Positions 41,746 through 48,605 of a stretch of 58,194 nt of DNA are shown piece by piece. Source of the DNA: a virus; IMG/VR virus record IMGVR_UViG_3300009466_000003, positions 1-58,194 of that record; one strand, given 5' to 3'. Numbering within the stretch: the stretch's first letter is position 1; each line of letters opens with the position of its first letter. The notes beneath the pieces are model-generated. The model had not been told where the DNA came from and searched no databases. It saw only the letters and a program-made list of their open reading frames with translations. A program made the translations under genes and the position numbers.

Positions 41746-42456
41746 CTAGATTTGGACAACGAATCCTGACAGATCCTTTCGCGCTTTGCCCTTGGCCTTA
41801 AGCCCGACAACGCATCCGCGAGGATCTAGAAAGCGCAAATCGGACTCATCCCCATCCACTACGGGCTTGCCCTGATAGCTTTCGGGAAGCTTGGCAGAGG
41901 AAAAGACGATTGCGACATTCCCCCCGCTGCCAAGGATGGAAAGCGCAACCTGCCCGTTATCCTCTGACCTGCTGAAGGTCAGTTGATAGTTTGACGGCAT
42001 TTTCCCTTCAAGATAAGCCGCAATCCGATTCGGATTTTTGGTGTAATCGTAAAACTGAATCGCGGGGAATCGTTCCATGATGTTGGCAAAGCTTCCGCAT
42101 GGGATTTTTTCCCACGGGAGATCACTTGTCCCATTTAAACGGACGCATGGAGTCATGCCCGCTTTGCTGGCCTTTTTGACAAGCCGCGCAACATCCCCCG
42201 CGAGGGTTTCCATGAATGCGGAGCGGTCTTGAACGAATGCCAGCGTCTTTGCAACGCGAGCGGAGCGGACATTATCAAACGCCCCGCGCCCCGCCGTGAA
42301 TAGGCAAGCCGCCGCGCATCCTGCTGACGCATGGGGGCAAACGTTAATCGCTCCCGATTCTTTAACGGGGGCAAGGTAGAGAATGCCCGTCAGGAATCCC
42401 TTGGCCTGCCCTTTGATTGTTTTTGCGTTGGTGTCGATTGATAGGAGTGTTTTCAT
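41746..42456 (-). CDS. Gp88-like phage protein with Cys cluster
   Basis: In this 236-residue protein the region NVCPHASAGCAAACLFTAGRGAF (~38-60) has the CP-x-A-x-x-C-x-x-x-C-L-x-x-AGRG signature of the phage Gp88 family; then VAKTLAFVQDRSAFMETL, a typical continuation. Function of the family is unknown; the cysteines suggest a metal site. The start at 42456 follows AACACCA; an upstream ATG at 42516 is also in frame and overlaps the preceding stop, but would add only a Thr/Pro repeat. Confidence 0.78.
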   Translation of the reverse strand: MKTLLSIDTNAKTIKGQAKGFLTGILYLAPVKESGAINVCPHASAGCAAACLFTAGRGAFDNVRSARVAKTLAFVQDRSAFMETLAGDVARLVKKASKAGMTPCVRLNGTSDLPWEKIPCGSFANIMERFPAIQFYDYTKNPNRIAAYLEGKMPSNYQLTFSRSEDNGQVALSILGSGGNVAIVFSSAKLPESYQGKPVVDGDESDLRFLDPRGCVVGLKAKGKARKDLSGFVVQI

Positions 42457-42512
42457 TGGTGTTGGTGTTGGTGTTGGAGTATTGCCCCCTACGGGGAAGA
42501 TCTCAATCTTTT

Positions 42513-42647
42513 TCATTTGCTTTTGACAAGCTGAATAGATGAGAATCCTACGGAAGCAATGCGCCAGCCGCGAGCGCATAGCGTTTCCGCCCGTTTCAGG
42601 TCTTTTTCGTTTCGTATCTGTAACGTTTTGTATTTTGTTGTTTTCAT
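42513..42647 (-). CDS. Small basic protein (44 aa)
   Basis: MKTTKYKTLQIRNEKDLKRA then a RGWRIASVGFSSIQLVK strand. The size and form resemble small phage regulatory or DUF-type proteins with a beta-hairpin. It sits before the Gp88-like gene with ATGA possible at its end. Confidence 0.55.
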   Translation of the reverse strand: MKTTKYKTLQIRNEKDLKRAETLCARGWRIASVGFSSIQLVKSK

Positions 42648-42654
42648 GGATGGG

Positions 42655-42846
42655 TTAGTGTTGAGAAAAAAACTTGACTAGGCAAAGCCCGAAAAAAGGA
42701 CTCATCCCCGCTACGCAAACAAGCGCAAAGGGCGAAGCTTCCTTGAATTCCCGACAGATCCCGCGAACGTAGAAAGCAAAGCGGGATGGATTACGAATGA
42801 TGCAACGCGCATGAAGCGCAATGCGGTGAGATGATGGATTGATCAT
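42655..42846 (-). CDS. Basic protein with C-terminal hydrophobic segment (63 aa)
   Basis: The start overlaps the preceding microprotein stop (ATGA). Residues 1-40 are basic with Cys and His, residues ~41-60 hydrophobic (ALVCVAGMSPFFGLCLV), so a membrane-anchored peptide is likely. Not recognised. Confidence 0.5.
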   Translation of the reverse strand: MINPSSHRIALHARCIIRNPSRFAFYVRGICREFKEASPFALVCVAGMSPFFGLCLVKFFSQH

Positions 42847-42935
42847 AGGTCAAAATATGAATGAACGAACGTCCAGAGGATAAGGAAAGATCCGAAAAGA
42901 ATCATTCCGTTGATGAATGTGTCGGTGATTTGCAT
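42843..42935 (-). CDS. Single-TM microprotein (30 aa)
   Basis: MQITDTFINGMILFGSFLIL, then WTFVHSYFDL. One hydrophobic helix. Its stop overlaps the next start by ATGA, which is the main evidence that both are real. Confidence 0.5.
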   Translation of the reverse strand: MQITDTFINGMILFGSFLILWTFVHSYFDL

Positions 42936-43009
42936 ATGTGTTTTAGGTGTTGCGGGATTGTCTCCCCTACTCCCCGCGAGACTTGGCCCACGGGGAGACG
43001 GGGAAGCAA

Positions 43010-43411
43010 TCAGGAATATTGCCGCAATCCCTCAAAGCTAACAAGAGCGGGAAGGATGTTGAACATGGTGAAGAATTGCGAGACAGTGTCAGGCAATCTG
43101 TCCCAACCTTCATTCATGTTCGGGCCTCCGCCGCATTGCTTGCCCCAAGTGAATTGAGTGTAGGAAGAACCCCAATTAACTTTTTCCCCCCCCCAATCCT
43201 CAATGATGCCCTTCTTAACAAGTGAAGATACAACGCCCGAAACCTGATTGCGCTCCATGATCTTTGCATCTATCAGGTCATCAATGAATCCGAAATCATG
43301 GCCGTTGCCCTCTGCACTATCGAAAAGAACGTGCATTGCTTTGGTTTCTAGTTCGGTCAAACGCACGGCGGAAATCCCCGCGCCCGTCATGTTTTCAGTG
43401 GTGTTTTCCAT
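43010..43411 (-). CDS. MarR-like winged-helix protein
   Basis: In this 133-residue protein LTELETKAMHVLFDSA, then IDAKIMERNQVSGVVSSLVKKGII and a strand-turn (FTWG) fit a winged helix with the recognition helix at ~45-60. Probably a transcriptional regulator of this arm. The start at 43411 is used; the longer frame has no typical start context. A 15-bp perfect palindrome lies 72 bp upstream and a 750-bp noncoding region separates it from the previous gene, a good place for its own operator. Confidence 0.68.
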   Translation of the reverse strand: MENTTENMTGAGISAVRLTELETKAMHVLFDSAEGNGHDFGFIDDLIDAKIMERNQVSGVVSSLVKKGIIEDWGGEKVNWGSSYTQFTWGKQCGGGPNMNEGWDRLPDTVSQFFTMFNILPALVSFEGLRQYS

Positions 43412-43483
43412 AACGAGAAAAAAAATAAGGCGGGGACCGAAAAAGCACAAGGAATATTTTCAATTGATTTTTGGCAATGCTAA

Positions 43484-43498
43484 TTGGAATAATTCCAA
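43484..43498. promoter_or_regulatory. 15-bp palindrome, candidate operator
   Basis: TTGGAATAATTCCAA is a perfect palindrome around one central base, in an AT-rich stretch before the winged-helix gene. It is the size of a typical dimeric repressor site and may be autoregulatory. Confidence 0.5.
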
Positions 43499-43559
43499 AT
43501 AAGAATTGACGGACTGCGGGAGAACAACGCATCAACATATCCGCATATGATGATATGTC

Positions 43560-44105
43560 CCAAGGCGGGGGACGCTAGGTCAAACGTCCGCATGAAATGC
43601 GGGGAAGGGAATTGCGGGAGATAGTTTCCCGCTAGGGTTGGCAATGGGCTATTGTCTCCCCTAGTAGGTTGGGAAAGGGTTGGTCATGTTTCGGGATTTG
43701 GCCCTAGCTCCTCTGTCGGTTGTCGGCGTTGAGTAGTCCCGAAAAATGGAAAGTCTCGCCACAGGGCCGTATAAGCGGACAATCACCTATCAAATCAGGT
43801 GATCGGGGCGGGATGGGCATGACAACTGAGAGCCAGCTATCAGCCCTGACAGGGGGACGGGACAGAGGCGAGCGGACAGTGGAACAGCGTAGCGAGCGGG
43901 GACAGCTAGGGGCGGGAGCCTAGCGCGGTGAGCCTGACAGCCTGACGGGAACCTAGCGGACCAGCATGATAACAGCCTCGCACAGCGGACCCCCACCACA
44001 CCCGTCTTACCCCCACACCTTCGTCAGCGCGAACACGTTGCGCTGGAAAAATACCCCCTCTCAAAAATTTTCTGTGCAAAAGTAATCCGTCAACAGATTA
44101 TTTTC
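43560..44105. other. Hairpin-dense noncoding region with strand-composition switch
   Basis: This is the core of a gene-free 756-bp gap (43412-44167). On the plus strand it is G-rich from ~43560 to 43980 and C-rich from ~43985 to 44160. Hairpins: GGACG/CGTCC (43570-43589), CCGCAT/ATGCGG (43588-43602), GCGGGA/TCCCGC (43614-43632), TTTCGGGA/TCCCGAAA (43689-43744), ATCACCT/AGGTGAT (43782-43803), GCTAGG/CCTAGC (43905-43924), CAGCGC/GCGCTG (44025-44045). An AT-rich stretch follows at ~44059-44107. It could be an origin, a structured RNA or a regulatory hub. I see no convincing gene here; two short frames on opposite strands are rejected. Confidence 0.6.
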
Positions 44106-44167
44106 TACCCCTCCACCCCCATCTCTTCTATTTTCGGAGACTCCCCCTACCCCCCATTCAAGGGACG

Positions 44168-44479
44168 TTAGCCCGTCTCAAATTTTTGATATCTGAATGT
44201 TTCGGGCTTGTAGCGTTTTCTCAAGTATTCTGGGAGTGGTGCTTTTTGTGGTCTTTTGGTCTTTAGGCGATATAGGTCTAGGTATATGCCTTGGAACATG
44301 TGTTCGGCGCATTTGGGGCAAAAGGACATGTTTTGCCGCCCCATCCAATGGATAAAGGGGAAGGTTAGTTCTTTTCCGCAGCAGAAGCAGCCTTCGTCTG
44401 TGTTTGTAACGTCTAGCTCAGAGTTTGTTACCTCTCCTGTGAATGGGCGTATGGATTTTTCTTTGGTTATTAGGCTCAT
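44168..44479 (-). CDS. Zinc-ribbon protein (103 aa)
   Basis: CFCCGKELTF (~31-40) and SFCPKCAEHMF (~52-62) give a CxxC...CxxC zinc ribbon. The C-terminal region is basic (YRLKTKRPQKAPLPEYLRKR), typical of nucleic-acid-binding regulators. Its stop lies at the edge of the long noncoding gap. Confidence 0.65.
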   Translation of the reverse strand: MSLITKEKSIRPFTGEVTNSELDVTNTDEGCFCCGKELTFPFIHWMGRQNMSFCPKCAEHMFQGIYLDLYRLKTKRPQKAPLPEYLRKRYKPETFRYQKFETG

Positions 44480-44552
44480 AGTGTGTTGGTATGGTTGCGG
44501 GATTTGGTCTGATCTATGCCCGTGGATGGGCCGTAATTGCGTTTTAATGGGC

Positions 44553-44810
44553 CTAGGAGGCGTCTTCTAGGAAGATTGGGGTCTGCTCCCCGACATAGCT
44601 TCCAATGACGTTGTAGTCGAAATATTCGTAGGCTTGTTCTTCGTCCATACCCTGCTCCATGAAGTATTGGATGGCCTTCTTCTTGGAGTAGATAGCTATC
44701 GGGGTGTTGAATTGATAGCCTATTCCAATAAAGGCTTCTTCTAGTCCGTCTGCCAGTAAGAAGGATTCTTCTCTATCTTTTAGGATTAGGTCTGCTTCGG
44801 TGGTGGTCAT
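44553..44810 (-). CDS. Conserved phage hypothetical protein (85 aa)
   Basis: Central block PIAIYSKKKAIQYFMEQGMD, then EEQAYEYFDYNVIGSYVGEQTP. This resembles a widespread small phage family whose members read P-x-A-x-Y, M-x-x-EEA-x-E-x-x-x-x-N-x-x-G-x-Y-x-G-x-x-TP. Function unknown. ATGA with the upstream gene. Confidence 0.7.
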   Translation of the reverse strand: MTTTEADLILKDREESFLLADGLEEAFIGIGYQFNTPIAIYSKKKAIQYFMEQGMDEEQAYEYFDYNVIGSYVGEQTPIFLEDAS

Positions 44811-44992
44811 GTGGTTTCGGGCTTGGTCTCAACTGGCCCCAAGACTATGGGTTGTTTGAGCATAAATGGCTTGTGGTGGGCTTTTCTGCTGGTTGGCTTC
44901 CTCCGATAGCCTACGAGGCATAAAGACTCGTCTAGGACGTTGTAGATGGGGAGTAGCCTTCCTTGCTTTAGGAGTTTGTTTAAGTCTCTCAT
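44807..44992 (-). CDS. Small basic protein (61 aa)
   Basis: MRDLNKLLKQGRLLPIYNVL then YRRKPTSRKAHHKPFML. ATGA coupling both sides. Not recognised. Confidence 0.6.
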   Translation of the reverse strand: MRDLNKLLKQGRLLPIYNVLDESLCLVGYRRKPTSRKAHHKPFMLKQPIVLGPVETKPETT

Positions 44993-45123
44993 TTGGGTTC
45001 GGGGTTTTGGGTGTCAATAGGTTTTTTCTTCTTCCACGCAATAGAGTCGTAGTTAGACCGATACTTCGGCCCATTAACTTTCCTTGGACGATCCCCTTTG
45101 CCGTTGGGCCTGCTACTCGCCAT
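44989..45123 (-). CDS. Small basic protein (44 aa)
   Basis: ATG 45123: MASSRPNGKGDRPRKVNGPK, then YRSNYDSIAWKKKKP. The GDxPR...K pattern is common in short phage proteins next to DNA-handling genes. ATGA overlap downstream. The longer frame to 45177 lies inside the next gene. Confidence 0.6.
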   Translation of the reverse strand: MASSRPNGKGDRPRKVNGPKYRSNYDSIAWKKKKPIDTQNPEPK

Positions 45124-45496
45124 GATCTTTGTTTCTTTTTTCAGCTTTGTTTCTAAAATACTCCTTAATGGCATCAATCCAACCTTGGGTCTCGTTTTTT
45201 AACGATTCGATAAATTCATCTGAATTTTTTGTCCATTCGTCTGGCCCCTCTTCTTGCCACGCCTCACAATATTCAACAACCTCCTCAAGTTCATTGACAA
45301 GTGAACTAATTGTGTCTTCATAAAGATTGACTTCGTCGTAAACATTTACCCAGAAAAAATCAAGTTCATCATCAAGTTCTTTTAGAAGCCCCTTCATTTC
45401 TGGGTGTTTTTCGGCCAGTTTTTCTTTTTTAATCCACTCGTTAAGCTTTTCAAGCTTATCATCGATACTGCCAGCTATATCTATTAGATGATCCAT
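45113..45496 (-). CDS. Acidic coiled-coil protein (127 aa)
   Basis: Almost entirely charged helix: MDHLIDIAGSIDDKLEKLNE..., with many Glu, Lys and Trp at regular spacing. AT-rich. Probably a structural or inhibitor-like helical protein. Not recognised. Confidence 0.62.
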   Translation of the reverse strand: MDHLIDIAGSIDDKLEKLNEWIKKEKLAEKHPEMKGLLKELDDELDFFWVNVYDEVNLYEDTISSLVNELEEVVEYCEAWQEEGPDEWTKNSDEFIESLKNETQGWIDAIKEYFRNKAEKRNKDHGE

Positions 45497-45521
45497 TGTG
45501 TGTAGTTATTCTATTTTCTGA

Positions 45522-45719
45522 CTAAAACTCCAATGGATCTACCATCCACCCCATGGAGGGATGGCGGGTAATGATGCGGGATTTGATGCCTTTGACGAAG
45601 TCTTCTCCAGACTCCTTGATTTCACTATCCAGCCAGTCCCGACAGCTTACAAGGATGGCGCTTATCGTAGCTTCGGCGTACGTTAAGCTATCGCTAAGTT
45701 GTTCTATTTGAGGATTCAT
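45522..45719 (-). CDS. Hypothetical protein (65 aa)
   Basis: MNPQIEQLSDSLTYAEATIS then WLDSEIKESGEDFVKGIK. Short helical protein; starts 11 bp after a GC-rich hairpin. Not recognised. Confidence 0.58.
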   Translation of the reverse strand: MNPQIEQLSDSLTYAEATISAILVSCRDWLDSEIKESGEDFVKGIKSRIITRHPSMGWMVDPLEF

Positions 45720-45729
45720 TGTTAAGTTT

Positions 45730-45768
45730 GGGGCGGGGAGTAGGTCGAATTACCCCCCACCCCGTTTT
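45730..45768 (+). terminator. GC-rich hairpin with T4, possible terminator
   Basis: GGGGCGGGG (45730-45738) pairs with CCCC (45753-45756) and CCCC (45760-45763), then GTTTT. The U tract reads on the plus strand, while both flanking genes are on the minus strand, so in the minus direction it would be a 5'-UTR hairpin of the 65-aa gene. Confidence 0.45.
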
Positions 45769-45790
45769 GGGCCGTGCTGACGATCCAAAG

Positions 45791-46039
45791 TTAAAATGCT
45801 TCGTCTACTTCAGACTCTTCGCGCTTCTTGAACGGAAGGGAAACTTTGATGCTTTCGTATTTCTTTCCGTCTTTGGAAACTTGATTCCAGATTGCCAAAT
45901 CAACTGACTCGCCGCGATTAAGGGCGTCGAGAACTTCTCCGCTAATGGACAAGCTTCCTTTTTTGGCTGGAGCCTTCGGGTTGGTGCTTTGATTCGGGAA
46001 CAAAACTCCCGTGTTAGGTTTACGTTGCTGATTGCTCAT
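45791..46039 (-). CDS. DUF736-like / single-strand-associated small protein (82 aa)
   Basis: Starts MSNQQRKPNTGVLFPNQSTN, then KGSLSISGEVLDALN and DLAIWNQVSKDGKKYESIKVS. This N-T-G-x-LF...GS-L-x-I-x-G...W...SK-x-GK-x-Y pattern resembles DUF736-type and other small OB-like proteins in phages. Function is not firmly known. Confidence 0.62.
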   Translation of the reverse strand: MSNQQRKPNTGVLFPNQSTNPKAPAKKGSLSISGEVLDALNRGESVDLAIWNQVSKDGKKYESIKVSLPFKKREESEVDEAF

Positions 46040-46502
46040 ATATATTAGGTTTCTTTATTGTTGCTTCACTAATGGCCAATAGGTCTACGGTTGGAACTAC
46101 GGTCATCAGATCTTTTCTACCAGTTCTTTGGTAAAGTTTATAGACAGCGGGTTCATCGCTATGTTCATTCTTTTCGGTCAATCCTTCGATATAGGGCATG
46201 AGGGAGCGGCGATTGACCACAATCCAATACCGTCTTGTTTCAAAGACGATGTAGTCGGCCTCCCCGTAGAGCCAGCCCAGTTCCCCATGGACGTTGCGTA
46301 GTTCGACAAAATGCATGCGGTCTGTGGGTTCTGGGGCGCTGCGTTTCCATTTCTTCATCGCCTTCACATCATAGCGTTTACCGTCCGCTTCCACATCCCA
46401 ATGCTGGGTCATGTCCTCTTCTGGAGTTGAAAATCGCGGGTTATTTAGTAGTTCGGCAAATCGTTGTTCGGCGCGTTGCCCGACTTCGTAGCATGTGTCC
46501 AT
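46020..46502 (-). CDS. Putative nuclease-like protein (160 aa)
   Basis: Starts MDTCYEVGQRAEQRFAELLN. WDVEADGKRYDVKAMKKWKR (~35-54) places an acidic residue before a DVKxxK, as in PD-(D/E)XK nucleases or resolvase-like folds, with a helical Glu (residue ~12-16) before. RRYWIVVNRRSL follows. The assignment is tentative. Overlaps its downstream neighbour by 20 nt. Confidence 0.55.
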   Translation of the reverse strand: MDTCYEVGQRAEQRFAELLNNPRFSTPEEDMTQHWDVEADGKRYDVKAMKKWKRSAPEPTDRMHFVELRNVHGELGWLYGEADYIVFETRRYWIVVNRRSLMPYIEGLTEKNEHSDEPAVYKLYQRTGRKDLMTVVPTVDLLAISEATIKKPNIYEQSAT

Positions 46503-46508
46503 ACGTTA

Positions 46509-46715
46509 TTAGACGCCGTGGCGCTGCAAATGTTCAAAGTTTTTTGCCAGCCACCACATAGCCTCCCGATCATTGCCAACATGCCTAGCCCATTCGGCGT
46601 TATCGCTCACCACCCCGTAATCTTGGAGGATGTTCATTATCTCGCGCTCGTCGGCAAAACGGGCCTTGATCCAGTTTTCCAGCTTATTGCCAGTAGAAGA
46701 AGGCATAGACACCAT
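46509..46715 (-). CDS. Hypothetical protein (68 aa)
   Basis: MVSMPSSTGNKLENWIKARF, then MNILQDYGVVSDNAEWARH. The real start may be the second ATG at 46706. Helical. Overlaps the microprotein upstream. Not recognised. Confidence 0.55.
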   Translation of the reverse strand: MVSMPSSTGNKLENWIKARFADEREIMNILQDYGVVSDNAEWARHVGNDREAMWWLAKNFEHLQRHGV

Positions 46716-46779
46716 AGAAGGTAAACACCCAGAAGAAGGCGGAGAAGATGATGGATATGGTTAAAATGACGGGGTTCAT
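46684..46779 (-). CDS. Single-TM microprotein (31 aa)
   Basis: MNPVILTISIIFSAFFWVFT, then FYGVYAFFYWQ, one long hydrophobic helix rich in Phe, Tyr and Trp. It starts with ATGA shared with the next upstream microprotein. Confidence 0.5.
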   Translation of the reverse strand: MNPVILTISIIFSAFFWVFTFYGVYAFFYWQ

Positions 46780-46868
46780 TTTTCTGGCTTTACCCTGTCC
46801 TTGATTACCTTGAGAACCACGACAAGCATAGCCCCCCAGAATATTAAGGCTGTGAATGTGTCGATCAT
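46776..46868 (-). CDS. Single-TM microprotein (30 aa)
   Basis: MIDTFTALIFWGAMLVVVLK, then a basic end VIKDRVKPEK. Overlaps both neighbours by ATGA. Same MID opening and length as the microprotein at 36221. Confidence 0.5.
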   Translation of the reverse strand: MIDTFTALIFWGAMLVVVLKVIKDRVKPEK

Positions 46869-46951
46869 TTGTCGAGGTGGCGTCCAGTTACCTTCCACCA
46901 TCCAATAAATACGCAACCAAACATTGCGTAAAGTAGTCCTATTGTTTCCAT
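46865..46951 (-). CDS. Single-TM microprotein (28 aa)
   Basis: METIGLLYAMFGCVFIGWWK then VTGRHLDK. Hydrophobic helix with a short basic end. ATGA overlap with the next microprotein. Confidence 0.48.
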   Translation of the reverse strand: METIGLLYAMFGCVFIGWWKVTGRHLDK

Positions 46952-46955
46952 TGTG

Positions 46956-47114
46956 TTATTTGCCTCCGTAAAGTGTGATCCAAAGTAGTCCCCATTGGGA
47001 AAAACAATAGCCTCCCCAAATAACTGATAGGGCGTAGTTTCCGCGAATTGCCTGCTCTAGCGCAACAATTCCGTAACATATTCCCACTGCCCCGATCAGC
47101 CATAGACTGGTCAT
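46956..47114 (-). CDS. Two-TM small protein (52 aa)
   Basis: ATG 47114: MTSLWLIGAVGICYGIVALE, then a second helix ALSVIWGGYCFSQWGLL. First of a row of four consecutive tiny membrane genes in this arm. The longer frame to 47171 lies inside its upstream neighbour. ATGA overlap. Confidence 0.58.
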   Translation of the reverse strand: MTSLWLIGAVGICYGIVALEQAIRGNYALSVIWGGYCFSQWGLLWITLYGGK

Positions 47115-47407
47115 TTTTTCTTTACCAGTTTCTTTTTCTTGGTTGCGGTCTTTTTCGGCGCGGGCTTGCACTTGGCCGACTTGGGCTTGACCGAAGCTTT
47201 ACTAACCACAAACTGCGCCTCTGGGTGCATCATCGAAAGAAAGGCCCATGTGTAGTAGGCCGCTTTTTCGGACAAGAATAGCGGAGTGTACTCTTCTCCG
47301 TTGAAATAGGTAAAGCAGTAGGTGTTGCTTTCGGGGATATGCCAAGCGCGGACGCTACCCAAGGCTCCCACCCTTGCCTCGTAGACGGGATAGATATCAC
47401 TCGCCAT
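47111..47407 (-). CDS. Hypothetical protein with Lys-rich tail (98 aa)
   Basis: A globular N-terminal ~70 residues (EARVGALGSVRAWHIPESNT...) and a C-terminal tail rich in Lys, Ala and Pro (KKTATKKKKLVKKK), like tails that bind nucleic acid. Not recognised. Confidence 0.62.
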   Translation of the reverse strand: MASDIYPVYEARVGALGSVRAWHIPESNTYCFTYFNGEEYTPLFLSEKAAYYTWAFLSMMHPEAQFVVSKASVKPKSAKCKPAPKKTATKKKKLVKKK

Positions 47408-47648
47408 CCTTCGCTACCTCCTTGGGTTTTGTTTCGGGCGCAAGCTGGTCAACCATCTCTTTGGCTCCTTCAAAGGTCATCAAGATGTCGGCGTTAGCCT
47501 CGTTCTTTTCGCCTTGGATCATCAAGATGTTGTCGGTTCCTCCGTTGAGAAGCGTGTATCCCTTGGCGATATACGCCTTGTCTACACGTTCTTGGAGAGA
47601 GTTAGGGGCCAGAGGACTGGCGGCTTGTTCGTTGGTTTCTTCACTCAT
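47397..47648 (-). CDS. Hypothetical acidic protein (83 aa)
   Basis: Acidic, helical: MSEETNEQAASPLAPNSLQE. Overlaps the next gene by 11 nt and its upstream neighbour by ATGA. Not recognised. Confidence 0.6.
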   Translation of the reverse strand: MSEETNEQAASPLAPNSLQERVDKAYIAKGYTLLNGGTDNILMIQGEKNEANADILMTFEGAKEMVDQLAPETKPKEVAKDGE

Positions 47649-47869
47649 AAATTGATTTGGTAAGATTCGCTGAATCGGACGAAAAGGGTTCCGTCCATGT
47701 ACATATGGTCGAGGTGGACGGGTTCTTTGTCAACCCTCCAAAGGAACATTGCTTTCCTGTCTTCCCCGACACGTTCGGTAGTGATGTAACCTTCGTGGTC
47801 GTGTTCAAACTCCGAATACTCCCGCCAGCCAGTCACTTTTTCAAAGACTCTAGCTAGTCCTTCGCTCAT
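47645..47869 (-). CDS. Hypothetical protein (74 aa)
   Basis: MSEGLARVFEKVTGWREYSE with later beta strands (AMFLWRVDKEPVHLDHMYM). No motif recognised. Begins 36 nt after the deaminase stop. Confidence 0.6.
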   Translation of the reverse strand: MSEGLARVFEKVTGWREYSEFEHDHEGYITTERVGEDRKAMFLWRVDKEPVHLDHMYMDGTLFVRFSESYQINL

Positions 47870-47905
47870 AATTGGGGGTTAATAGATACGGGGATTCGGG
47901 GTCTG

Positions 47906-48352
47906 TCAAGAGAAAATCACACGGACTTCGGCCTCGTCAAACATCTGTAAAGCGGCTTTGAAGGAATCTGCCCACCGCTCGTAGGTGTCCAGATGGGCAT
48001 TGAACGGGCAATAAACATCTTTGATTCCAGCTTGAATGATGGAGCCTGCACAATGAGCGCAAGGCTGGAAGGGCCAGACAAAAATAGAGTAGTCTTTAAG
48101 TGGTTCTTTGGCCGATAGTATTGCGTTAACTTCGGCGTGAATTGTGTAGAGCAGTTTGGTGTCGCGATTTGCGATACGATCATGTGTGTCCTCCACCCCA
48201 CGGGGGAAGCCGTTGAATCCCACCGATGCGATGGTTCGGTCTGGGCGGACGATCACCGCACCGACTTGGGACGAAGCATCCTTTGACCATGTAGCGATTT
48301 CTTTGGCCAGCTTGCCAAACCGTGCTTGCCACTTGCTGTCAATTGTTGCCAT
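47906..48352 (-). CDS. dCMP deaminase-family zinc deaminase
   Basis: This 148-residue protein has HAEVNAI (~77-83) and PCAHCAGSI (~103-111), which form the zinc site of cytidine/deoxycytidylate deaminases, with Glu as proton shuttle. SSQVGAVIVRPDRTIASVGFNGFPRG is the typical N-terminal core. It converts dCMP to dUMP to feed dTMP synthesis for replication. Start at ATG 48352; the longer frame overlaps the gene before. Confidence 0.9.
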   Translation of the reverse strand: MATIDSKWQARFGKLAKEIATWSKDASSQVGAVIVRPDRTIASVGFNGFPRGVEDTHDRIANRDTKLLYTIHAEVNAILSAKEPLKDYSIFVWPFQPCAHCAGSIIQAGIKDVYCPFNAHLDTYERWADSFKAALQMFDEAEVRVIFS

Positions 48353-48605
48353 CGATTTCAAATCCTTGGTTTTCCATTTTCTTGACCATATTGGCAATCA
48401 TGGTGGATTTCAACTTGCGCTCGTAGCTATCTTTAGCTCTCCACATCTTGACTTCCGAAATTAGTAGATCAATTGAGATAATCGGGCTTTCTCCTTCAAA
48501 TGTCTGGTATTCAGCGATTAACTGCTTTATCTCATTAAGTTGGCTGCACGAAGGACAGTTGGTAAATTCTTTGCCATTAAGCCCGTTGTTCATTAAGTCA
48601 ATCAT
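48339..48605 (-). CDS. Hypothetical protein (88 aa)
   Basis: MIDLMNNGLNGKEFTNCPSC then SQLNEIKQLIAEYQTF. A single CPSC pair is visible. It overlaps the zincin gene by 8 nt and the deaminase by 14 nt. Not recognised. Confidence 0.58.
   Translation of the reverse strand: MIDLMNNGLNGKEFTNCPSCSQLNEIKQLIAEYQTFEGESPIISIDLLISEVKMWRAKDSYERKLKSTMIANMVKKMENQGFEIDGNN

Noticed and set aside
43720-43999. Two opposing short frames in the 43.4-44.2 kb gap
   Set aside because: They are low-complexity, lack coupling to neighbours and overlap many hairpins. The stretch is better explained as noncoding.
43560-44160. A CRISPR array
   Set aside because: There are short repeats (CCTAGCG, GCGAGCGG) but no regular repeat-spacer units.
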